The position numbers and the translations under genes are program-made. Below are positions 57,210-64,000 of a DNA stretch of 64,000 nucleotides, piece by piece. Source of the stretch: Halobacteroidaceae bacterium. Its GTDB lineage: Bacteria > Bacillota > Halanaerobiia > B1SED10-174. How positions within the stretch are numbered: position 1 is the first letter of the stretch; the number at the start of each line of letters is the position of its first letter. The stretch is from NCBI GenBank assembly GCA_003551665.1, contig PUNE01000013.1, forward strand, positions 1 to 64,000, in the 5' to 3' direction. A model generated the notes under the pieces. The model saw nothing but the letters and a program-made list of their open reading frames with translations. It did no database searches and was not told where the DNA came from.

Positions 57210-58574
57210 TTATTCAAAATTTTCTCTTTTCTCCCAGAACGGAACAACAATGGTTATTATAGGTAAAAGCCAGTTCATAAAAGCATATGGCAGGTAGGCA
57301 AGAACATCAACTCCCAGGACGCTAACCACAAGCAGGGCATTAATATTCCAGGGTATCAGGGGAGAAAAAACCAGCCCTGTGTCCGCAAGGGTCCTGCCTA
57401 GAAGGCGCTGGGCTTTTTTCTCCCTGTATACTGGCAGGAAGGTATGCCCCGGGAGCAAAACGGCTAAAAGCTGATTGCAGCCCACCATTGCAACAAAAAT
57501 ACCTGAAAGCCCGGTATAAAAAACAAGTCCCGCCAGGTGCTGGACCTTTTTTAAAAGTGTATTTAGCACCAGGGTAAAAACACCCATTCCTTCCAGAATA
57601 CCTGCCAGGCATGATGCCAGCATGATCAGGGCCAGTAAATCTAGGAGACTCAAAATCCCCCCGCGGGAAAACAGTTGATCTAAAAAGGGTTCACCGGTAT
57701 CAAGAATAAGGCCGTCATATGTGCTTTCTAAAACCCCGATAATTTCCCCGGGAAGAATAATAAAACCGATGATCAGGCTGAAAACCAGCCCTGCTGCAAG
57801 ATTGGGCAGGGTGGGAAGGCGGAAAAAGGCTGCCAGGATAATAAAAAGGGGAGGCAAAAGTACCCATGGAGTTATGGGAAAATTAGAACTAACGAAATCC
57901 AGCAATTCACTTCCTGCAGAACCCAGATATCCAGTCCCTGTTTCCAGGCCCCTTCCCAACCAGTAATATAAAACAGAAGAAATGGCAAAAGCGGGTATGG
58001 TGGTCCCCAACATTTTCCCCAGCAAATCCCTGATAGAAACACCGGCGGTATGGGCTGTGAAAATTGCAATTGAGGAAACCGGAGAAAAACGGTCTCCAAA
58101 ATAAGAACCGGAAACAATCGCCCCGGCTACCACAGGTAGAGGCAGACCAAGACTGCTCCCGATACTGAAAAGGGCCAGGCCCATTGTGCTCATGGTTCCA
58201 AAACCCGTGCCCATGGCCAGGGAAACAACCGAACACAGCAGGAAAGAAACCAGGTAAAAAAGCCGTGGACTGATTAAATCAAGACCATAAAAAACCATTG
58301 TAGGGATTGTTCCAATATACATCCAGACTCCAATCAGGCCCCCAATAAGCATGAGAATAAGGACAATGGGACCGGATTTCTGGAGCCCCTTTAGAATCAT
58401 CTCCTCAACTTCTATCCAGTCGCCACCCCAGAGAACCGCTAAAAAGGCAGTTATGATCAATTGAAAAAGGATGGGCAGATGAAGCGGCAGTCCCAGAAGA
58501 CCAAAACCTACAAAAACAAGGACTGCCATTATAACAAGAATCAAAAGTGCCTGTCTTAGGTTGATTGCTGGCAT
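57210..58574 (-). CDS. nhaC: NhaC-type Na+/H+ antiporter
   Basis: This 454-residue membrane protein has about eleven helices. It fits the NhaC family: GGLIGVWMYIGTIPTMVFY (about 77-95), the MGTGFGTMSTMGLALFSIG segment (about 121-139), VSGSYFGDRFSPVSS (about 154-168) and LVFSPLIPWNINALL near the C-terminus. It exports sodium (or takes up amino acid-related ions in some members) in exchange for protons, in keeping with a salty habitat. The start ATG has AAGGAGG upstream on the minus strand. Confidence 0.9.
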   Translation of the reverse strand: MPAINLRQALLILVIMAVLVFVGFGLLGLPLHLPILFQLIITAFLAVLWGGDWIEVEEMILKGLQKSGPIVLILMLIGGLIGVWMYIGTIPTMVFYGLDLISPRLFYLVSFLLCSVVSLAMGTGFGTMSTMGLALFSIGSSLGLPLPVVAGAIVSGSYFGDRFSPVSSIAIFTAHTAGVSIRDLLGKMLGTTIPAFAISSVLYYWLGRGLETGTGYLGSAGSELLDFVSSNFPITPWVLLPPLFIILAAFFRLPTLPNLAAGLVFSLIIGFIILPGEIIGVLESTYDGLILDTGEPFLDQLFSRGGILSLLDLLALIMLASCLAGILEGMGVFTLVLNTLLKKVQHLAGLVFYTGLSGIFVAMVGCNQLLAVLLPGHTFLPVYREKKAQRLLGRTLADTGLVFSPLIPWNINALLVVSVLGVDVLAYLPYAFMNWLLPIITIVVPFWEKRENFE

Positions 58575-58598
58575 GATAGCCTCCTTAAGGGCAGGGCT

Positions 58599-58718
58599 TT
58601 ACTGGTCATCTGGGTCGTAGGTTTTTTTCGATTTGATGGCAATACCCGTGAAGTAAAAAAGCCCACCGAAAATAACCACAAGGCCAAAAATCATCATTAA
58701 AAGGGCGTCTAAAGGCAT
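58599..58718 (-). CDS. MetS-like small subunit of the NSS transporter
   Basis: This 39-residue protein begins directly after the stop of the NSS transporter (TAG then ATG), with GGAGGGG upstream. One hydrophobic helix (LLMMIFGLVVIFGGLFYF) is followed by a short charged tail KSKKTYDPDDQ. Position, size and MPxxAL start match MetS-type small partners of NSS transporters, which stabilise or modulate the large subunit. It is below the size limit of most gene finders. Confidence 0.75.
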   Translation of the reverse strand: MPLDALLMMIFGLVVIFGGLFYFTGIAIKSKKTYDPDDQ

Positions 58719-60230
58719 CTAATTCCCCTCCTCTTCTGGTAAGGGGCGGTCAAGAAAATCGGGGCGGGATGCTCTTATTCGGGCAAAAATAAATGAAATG
58801 GGGATGAGAAGCAGAACAACCAGCCAGCCCCCAGCCAATAGGCTTGTTGCTGGGTAATCCCGGTAGGGAATCATCAGTCTTTCACTCAGGGTAAGAATTA
58901 CGGATATTCCCAGAATTAGTGGGGTAACATACTTGATCATGATATCCCACCAGGCGCCAACTTTTACGTCCGATACGGGATTGATAAATTTGCGCATTTT
59001 TTCTGCCTTGTAAACCCAGCCAATGAAAATGCATTCTAACAGGCCGACGACTGCCAGTCCAAAATTAGTAATAAAATGGTCTACTATGTCCAACCACCAC
59101 AGTCCCGCGCCGGTGGAAAAAACAAGCCCCAGCAGGAAACCGAATAAACAGACGAGTGTAAGCCAAATTGACCTGTTAACCTTAAACTTATCATCCAGGC
59201 TGGTAATAACTGATTCCGCAAGGGAGAAGGCCGAATCTATTCCCAGTGTGAGCAGAGTTAAAAAGAAAACAAAACCGAAAAAGGCTGCTCCAAAGGGCAG
59301 CAGGGATATTGCCTCGGGGTAGGCGATAAAGGCAAGTCCTATTCCCTCCTCAACAACACTTTCAATTCCAACGTTTTGCACATTGGCCATGTACCCCAGG
59401 GTTCCAAAAACCGCAAATCCAGCAAGAAAACTGATCCCCGCATCAGCCAGGGCAGTAATTATGGCATTGTTATTGATATCGCTGGTCCGGGGCAAATAGG
59501 AGGCATAGGCTATCATCACCCCGAACCCCAGGCTCAGGGTAAAAAATACCTGGGAGTAGGCCGCCACCCAAACATTATAATCAAGGAGAGCAGAAAAATC
59601 AGGTTGCAAGTAGTATGTAATCCCTTCCATTGCGCCATCCAGGGTTATTGCTCTGATCCCCAGTATTACCAGCAGAATAATCGGCAGGGGAACAGTAACC
59701 AGAACAACCTTGCCCAGAAACTGGACACCCCGGTGCAAAATCAGCCAGATTACAACCCACGTTAAAAGGAGGCCGATCATTACCGGAACACTGATTGGTC
59801 CGAATTGCAGAGGACCGTCAGTGCTATTTAAGATATCCCTGTAGAAAAATTCTAAAACCTTGCCTTCCCAGGCAACAGAAAGAGAACCATAGATATAATT
59901 CCAGGTCCAGGCCATAATTACGGCGTAATAAGACATTATAATAAAACCAATAAAAACTGCCCACCAGCCAAGCCCTTCCCAGGTTTGCCTTATCCTTGCT
60001 ATAGCTCCTGGTGCACCCGCCTGCATTTTCTGCCCCAGTCCATATTCAAGAATAAGCAAGGGAATTCCGGCGGTAAAAAGGGCGATAAAAAAGGGAATTA
60101 AGAAGGCTCCTCCCCCGTTTTGATAGGCTATGTAAGGAAAACGCCATGCATTACCCAGTCCGGCTGCCGATCCGATTGCAGCAAAAACAAAGGCTGGCCG
60201 GTTTAACCAGCGTTCCCTTTTGATCGCCAT
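58719..60230 (-). CDS. Sodium-dependent NSS-family transporter
   Basis: This 503-residue protein of the neurotransmitter:sodium symporter family has 11-12 helices. The N-terminal signature RPAFVFAAIGSAAGLGNAWRF (residues 11-31, here given in part as AAIGSAAGLGNAWRFPY) forms the sodium and substrate site. AYSQVFFTLSLGFGVMIAYA is TM6. It imports an amino acid with sodium; the substrate is not predictable, but a MetS-like partner suggests a MetP-type methionine or alanine porter. The start ATG at 60230 has AAAGGATG upstream. Confidence 0.92.
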   Translation of the reverse strand: MAIKRERWLNRPAFVFAAIGSAAGLGNAWRFPYIAYQNGGGAFLIPFFIALFTAGIPLLILEYGLGQKMQAGAPGAIARIRQTWEGLGWWAVFIGFIIMSYYAVIMAWTWNYIYGSLSVAWEGKVLEFFYRDILNSTDGPLQFGPISVPVMIGLLLTWVVIWLILHRGVQFLGKVVLVTVPLPIILLVILGIRAITLDGAMEGITYYLQPDFSALLDYNVWVAAYSQVFFTLSLGFGVMIAYASYLPRTSDINNNAIITALADAGISFLAGFAVFGTLGYMANVQNVGIESVVEEGIGLAFIAYPEAISLLPFGAAFFGFVFFLTLLTLGIDSAFSLAESVITSLDDKFKVNRSIWLTLVCLFGFLLGLVFSTGAGLWWLDIVDHFITNFGLAVVGLLECIFIGWVYKAEKMRKFINPVSDVKVGAWWDIMIKYVTPLILGISVILTLSERLMIPYRDYPATSLLAGGWLVVLLLIPISFIFARIRASRPDFLDRPLPEEEGN

Positions 60231-60295
60231 GATTACACATCCTTTCCAGGTAACCGTATTCTCTCCTGTGCATATATTTCTGCACCTGTTTTTAT

Positions 60296-61225
60296 TTACC
60301 TGCCTGCCCTATTGCAAAGTTGTTCCAGCAAATCTTTAATAATTCTGAAGTCGTCGCCAGTTCCCTTAAAACCAACAAAATTTTCGTCTCCCCAGAGGTT
60401 TTCCACCTGACTATCACCAATCCCTCGCTTCATTATTTCCAGCAGGTCAATTTTTTCCTGGTAATTGGGACTCTGGACGAGCCGTATAATTATATCATCA
60501 CCCTCCTGGGAAAGAACAAGGGCTATATCGGCCCCCAGTTCAATCAGCATCATTGCAACGTAATATACGTAGTCCGGACTGGTCCGGGTAAAAACAAGAA
60601 GTTCCTCTTCCAGCCAGTAGATCTCGGCATCAATAGCGGCTTTTAATTTAGTTTCCCGGGAAAGCTTCCTGCTGATGCGCAGAACTTCCAGAGCATCCTT
60701 AAAGGTTATTTCCCCTGCCTGAAGGATCTTTCCCAGGATTACAATGGTCTCATTGCTGGCCTTTTCCAGGTAGATTGTATCCCCCAAAATCCCGGCAGAG
60801 AGAGCCAGTGCAATTTCCCTATCCACGGGAAAATCCATTTCTTTAACCACTTGGAAAACAAGCTGGCAGGTGGAGTCTACCTTTTCATGGAAAAAGGCCT
60901 GGGCTGTTTCCAGTAGTTTGTTATTGTTATGATGATCAATAACGGCAAACTCTCCCAGTTGAATTTCTGGAAGCTGTTGCCTGTCAGCTGTATCGGCAAT
61001 TATTACCGGTTTTTCCCGAAGATCACTGGGCCCGAATTCAACTTCAAAACCAATTTGATCCATCAGTTCCTGGCCGTGTTCGGAGACTTTTTTGGGAACC
61101 ACAATTTTACCCCCGGTCAATCTACTGAGAACGTAACCGGCACCCAAGGCATCGGCATCGGAATCGTCGTGCAGAAGAATAACCGGTTCGTTTGCTTCTC
61201 GGATAAATCTGATAAAATCCTGCAT
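60296..61225 (-). CDS. DHH-family phosphoesterase
   Basis: This 309-residue protein has the DHH domain, with LLHDDSDADALGAGYVL (about 18-34), IIADTADRQQLPE and AVIDHHNNNKLL (DHH motif, about 94-105), then a DHHA1-like C-terminal part. Relatives hydrolyse short oligonucleotides (NrnA) or cyclic dinucleotides. The first motif is HDDSDAD rather than HxxPDxD, as in archaeal-type DHH proteins. The start ATG at 61225 follows AGGAGGA. It is divergent from polX. Confidence 0.85.
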   Translation of the reverse strand: MQDFIRFIREANEPVILLHDDSDADALGAGYVLSRLTGGKIVVPKKVSEHGQELMDQIGFEVEFGPSDLREKPVIIADTADRQQLPEIQLGEFAVIDHHNNNKLLETAQAFFHEKVDSTCQLVFQVVKEMDFPVDREIALALSAGILGDTIYLEKASNETIVILGKILQAGEITFKDALEVLRISRKLSRETKLKAAIDAEIYWLEEELLVFTRTSPDYVYYVAMMLIELGADIALVLSQEGDDIIIRLVQSPNYQEKIDLLEIMKRGIGDSQVENLWGDENFVGFKGTGDDFRIIKDLLEQLCNRAGR

Positions 61226-61303
61226 GGAATTTTCCTCCTGTTCAAAAAGGTCAGGCAGGGTTTCAGGTAAAATTTGCCGAAATAATTATTTTGAGGTGAT
61301 AAA

Positions 61304-63028
61304 ATGGATAAAAAGGAAGTTGCGGGCTTACTTAAAGAAACTGCCTTGTTTCTGGAAATACAGGAAGAGGAACCATTTCGTGCCCAGTCCTACCTGAGAG
61401 CTGCCCGGGCCCTAGATAGTTCCGAAGAAGACTTAGATACATTAATTCAAGAAAATCTCCTGGAAACCCTTCCCGGGATTGGAACCAATCTGAAAAAAAA
61501 GATCGAAGAAATACATTCCACTGGGACCCTTTCCCTTCACGAGGAATTAAAAGAACAAATTCCCCCGGGGCTGTTGGAAATCTTAAAAATCCCCGGACTG
61601 GGAGTGAAAAAGGTTAAAACCCTTTATAAAGAACTTGGTATTTCCAACCTGGGTGAACTTGCTTATGCCTGCGAGGAAAACCGCTTGCTGGAACTCCCGG
61701 GCTTCGGGAAAAAATCCCAAGAGAAAATTCTGGAGGGTATTGAAACCCTTCTCCATTACCAGAAATCTTTCCTCCTGCTTACTGCCCGAGAAGTTCTGGA
61801 AAGGGTCCAGCAAGATCTTCTTTCCTATGACAGGGTTGAAAAATGTGTTGCCACAGGTTCTGTCCGCCGGTGGTGCGACATTGTCCATGATCTGGATATT
61901 CTTGTTCTGGGGATAAGTGCTGAGGACCTGGTTCCCCTGTTAATTGAGATGGAAACAATTGAGGAAACTGAAATGGTAAACGAACGACTGGTAATTGGGA
62001 AAACTCCTGAGGGTATTCCAATTGACTTCCACATCGGTGACCACCAGGCCTGGGGTAGCTGGCTTGTAGCCACTACGGGGAATTCAATGCACCTGGGTCT
62101 CATCCAGGAAAACGAAGCTTCTTCTCCGCCAGCCCTTGATCTCCGGGAGGGGAAAGTTCCCCAACCACAAATGAAAACTGAAAAGGATTTTTACCAACAT
62201 TACTCCCTCCCCTTTATCCCCCCTGAATTAAGAGAAGGATACAAAGAAAAAGAGTTTTTTCAGAGCAATTCAACACCCCGCCTGATCGAGTCCTCTGATA
62301 TCAAGGGAATTTTTCATATCCATACAACTTTCAGCGACGGTGCTGCTACCCTGAAAAAGGTGGCAGAAGAATCCGCAAGTCTTGGTTGGGAATATATTGG
62401 CATCTCCGATCACAGTCAGTCCGCTTTTTACGCCAATGGACTTGAAAGAAAAGACCTGGAAAGACAGGCTAAAGAGATCGCCCGGTTGAATGAAAAATAC
62501 GGAGACAGGATTCACCTTTTTCACGGAGTAGAATGCGACATTTTGCCTGATGGATCCCTGGATTACCCTGACTCACTTCTGAATGAATTAAATCTGGATT
62601 TTATTATCGCTTCGGTTCATTCCCACTTTCGAATGACCAGAGAAGAAATGACCCGGCGAATTACCAGGGCCCTGAAACATCCCCGTGTAACTATGCTGGG
62701 TCATCCAACAGGAAGACTTCTTCTTGCACGAGAAGCCTATCCTCTCGATCTCGAAGAGATTATCAGGGTTGCAACTGAAAATGAAGTTATCCTGGAGATA
62801 AATGCTAACCCCTACCGCCTGGATTTAAGCTGGGAATGGGCAGATTATGCCTATGAACAGGGAGCTTTCCTGGCAATTAACCCCGATGCTCACCGCTTGG
62901 ACGGATTGGAGCACCTCGAGTATGGGCTTGCAGTTGCGCGCAAGGCCGCCCTTCCTCCCCAGGCAGTTATCAATACCTTTTCCCGAGATGATGTCCAGAA
63001 ACTTTTCAATCAGAAGAGAAAAGGTTGA
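61304..63028 (+). CDS. polX: DNA polymerase X with PHP exonuclease domain
   Basis: This 574-residue protein has helix-hairpin-helix motifs (LPGIGTNLKKKIEEI, IPGLGVKKVKTLY), a pol-beta-type palm with GSVRRWCDIVHDLDILV (metal aspartates DxD) and IPIDFHIGD (third Asp), and a C-terminal PHP domain (HIHTTFSDG, ISDHSQS, VECDILPDG, INPDAHRLDGLEH). It fills short gaps in base excision repair and its PHP domain gives 3'-5' exonuclease or AP-endonuclease activity in Bacillus-type enzymes. It is the only plus-strand gene right of the candidate dif site and overlaps the convergent HAD gene by 23 bp. Confidence 0.95.
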   Translation: MDKKEVAGLLKETALFLEIQEEEPFRAQSYLRAARALDSSEEDLDTLIQENLLETLPGIGTNLKKKIEEIHSTGTLSLHEELKEQIPPGLLEILKIPGLGVKKVKTLYKELGISNLGELAYACEENRLLELPGFGKKSQEKILEGIETLLHYQKSFLLLTAREVLERVQQDLLSYDRVEKCVATGSVRRWCDIVHDLDILVLGISAEDLVPLLIEMETIEETEMVNERLVIGKTPEGIPIDFHIGDHQAWGSWLVATTGNSMHLGLIQENEASSPPALDLREGKVPQPQMKTEKDFYQHYSLPFIPPELREGYKEKEFFQSNSTPRLIESSDIKGIFHIHTTFSDGAATLKKVAEESASLGWEYIGISDHSQSAFYANGLERKDLERQAKEIARLNEKYGDRIHLFHGVECDILPDGSLDYPDSLLNELNLDFIIASVHSHFRMTREEMTRRITRALKHPRVTMLGHPTGRLLLAREAYPLDLEEIIRVATENEVILEINANPYRLDLSWEWADYAYEQGAFLAINPDAHRLDGLEHLEYGLAVARKAALPPQAVINTFSRDDVQKLFNQKRKG

Positions 63029-63665
63029 TAATTTCTGGAAAACTATCGATCAGGTGGTCGGCTTCCTTTAATTCCTGGGCCTCTCCGTAACCGTAACGAC
63101 AGCCAACGGTAATAAGACTGTTGTCCTGACCTGCTTCCACATCCGACCTTCTATCGCCAACCATGGCTTTTAAACCGGGGAACTTTTGCCTGGCAATCTG
63201 CAAGAGGTCCCCTTTATTTTTGGTTCCATATTCCCCAGCACTATAGATTCCCGCAAAGAAAGCGTTTAAATTATGAAATTCAATTACTGATTTTACGTAC
63301 CCTTCCCCTCCGTTAGAGGCCACCAGGAAATCCCACCCCTTTTCTTTCAATTCCTGGAGGGTATCCCTGACACCGGGATATATTCGCCCCAGTCCTTTTT
63401 GCAGAAATTCTTTTTCAATTTTTTCCAGGAGGTAATCAGCCCTCTCCTGGACCCGGGGACCTGAACCAGGCAATAGAAAATCCCAGATTTCTTCGCTGAT
63501 CATCCCAAGAACTTCCAGGCATTCCTCTTTTTGGGGCTCGGGCCGGGAGTAAAGCCCTTCTTCCTTCAGTTTTTCCATGGTTTTCTTTACAGCAACAACG
63601 GCAAGTTCCTCCGTCTCGAAAAGGGTCCCATCCAGATCGAAGGCAATAGTTTTTTTCTGGATCAT
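63006..63665 (-). CDS. HAD-superfamily phosphatase
   Basis: This 219-residue HAD hydrolase is of the phosphoglycolate phosphatase/beta-phosphoglucomutase group. Motif I is IAFDLDGTLFETEELAV (nucleophile Asp near residue 10), motif II is FLVASNGGEG (Ser/Asn), and motif III/IV is MVGDRRSDVEAGQDN. The usual TGK form of motif II is replaced by ASNG. The substrate is unknown. The start ATG overlaps the stop of the upstream MFS gene by four bases, so they are translationally coupled. Confidence 0.87.
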   Translation of the reverse strand: MIQKKTIAFDLDGTLFETEELAVVAVKKTMEKLKEEGLYSRPEPQKEECLEVLGMISEEIWDFLLPGSGPRVQERADYLLEKIEKEFLQKGLGRIYPGVRDTLQELKEKGWDFLVASNGGEGYVKSVIEFHNLNAFFAGIYSAGEYGTKNKGDLLQIARQKFPGLKAMVGDRRSDVEAGQDNSLITVGCRYGYGEAQELKEADHLIDSFPEIINLFSSD

Positions 63666-64000
63666 TTTGATGTTCCTTCCTCCTTTTTTTCTACAATAAA
63701 CAGTGATGCAATAAATCCTACCAGGGCAAAAATTATGAAGATGGAAAAGGCATCCTGGTAAGCAGAAAGTGGATATAGCCTGAAACCTTCCACCAGTTCA
63801 CCCTCCCACCGTTGGTCAAGCATATATCCAATTATCAGGCTGATAATTGAACTGATGCTAAAGGCTCCGAAGTTGATTACACTTGTGGCTATTCCCGAAT
63901 AACGGCTGGGATTAACCTGGGTAACATTGGTAAAACAGAGGATAAAAACAATTGAAAAGAATCCCACCCCAAAATATAAAAAGGGCCATAGCCAACCTGG
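63662..64000 (-). CDS. MFS transporter (C-terminal part; runs off the window)
   Basis: The frame is open to the right edge, with 112 codons visible. It shows three membrane helices typical of the end of a major facilitator protein (GFFSIVFILCFTNVTQVNPS, TSVINFGAFSISSIISLIIG, AFSIFIIFALVGFIASLFIV), with SRYSGIATSVINFGAF resembling the family segment that follows helix 10. The substrate is unknown. It is cotranscribed with the HAD phosphatase gene downstream. Confidence 0.82.
   Translation of the reverse strand, partial: PGWLWPFLYFGVGFFSIVFILCFTNVTQVNPSRYSGIATSVINFGAFSISSIISLIIGYMLDQRWEGELVEGFRLYPLSAYQDAFSIFIIFALVGFIASLFIVEKKEEGTSK

Noticed and set aside
1-64000. tRNA genes, rRNA genes, CRISPR arrays and insertion sequences
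   Set aside because: I looked for GTTCGAATC-type T-loops, repeated spacer arrays and transposase motifs and saw none. A covariance-model scan would be needed to exclude degenerate cases.

Overview
The window looks like a chromosomal segment of an anaerobic, diderm member of the Firmicutes/Bacillota, most plausibly Halanaerobiia or a related salt-adapted lineage. Anaerobic, sodium-linked metabolism is suggested by a superoxide reductase, a radical-type 2-hydroxyacyl-CoA dehydratase, a molybdopterin oxidoreductase, an NhaC antiporter and an NSS symporter. A Firmicutes background is suggested by the divergent lexA/yneA-like SOS pair, RocB, and strong AGGAGG ribosome binding sites with many TTG/GTG starts. 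An outer membrane is implied by an operon with an outer-membrane usher and its periplasmic chaperone. The lineage is inference; no rRNA or tRNA gene is present to test it.

Layout. 1-2180: two minus-strand lipoproteins. 2517-11066: a metabolic block with a LOG-like protein, formimidoylglutamase, a methyltransferase, then a 2-hydroxyacyl-CoA dehydratase set (activase plus two subunits), a DUF917/S-methyl-thiohydantoin desulfurase-like protein, an AroM-like protein and a patatin lipase. 11067-16155: lepB with an attenuator-like leader, a hemolysin III protein, nitroreductase, GNAT, Nudix, CPBP protease and nucleotidyltransferase. 16162-21229: gamma-glutamyltransferase, RsgA, a metQ/nlpA remnant and RocB. 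21601-31271: a string of small enzymes (acetyltransferases, hydrolases, base-excision glycosylase, kinase-like proteins, methyltransferase, sirtuin, THEP1 NTPase) with an intergenic candidate small RNA. 31461-39283: the translation/repair block miaB-mutS-mutL-miaA-hfq-dapF. 39369-43044: small membrane protein, TPR proteins, type-4 uracil-DNA glycosylase, M20 amidohydrolase. 43240-49463: a chaperone-usher-like surface-fibre operon with an elaborate promoter and leader. 49574-54540: Mo/W oxidoreductase, lexA, yneA-like gene, tyrosine recombinase and a dehydrogenase remnant. 54629-64000: mostly minus-strand genes (NTF2-like, uppP, ferritin-like, superoxide reductase, nhaC, metS/NSS transporter, DHH phosphoesterase, HAD phosphatase, MFS) plus polX on the plus strand.

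Two places stand out. First, 43.2-49.5 kb holds what appears to be a complete chaperone-usher system in a diderm Firmicute. Its promoter has a consensus -10 but no -35, and four direct repeats lie at exact 11-bp spacing upstream. Two intercistronic hairpins flank the presumed major pilin. Second, at 53.19-53.22 kb a perfect symmetric inverted repeat sits 27 bp before a XerC/D-like recombinase. Its arms differ by one base from the XerC half-site of known dif sites. The dominant gene strand switches from plus to minus at the same place. Together these suggest the replication terminus with a one-recombinase Xer/dif locus. Next to it, lexA and the yneA-like gene carry arrays of LexA-type boxes at exactly 15-bp spacing.
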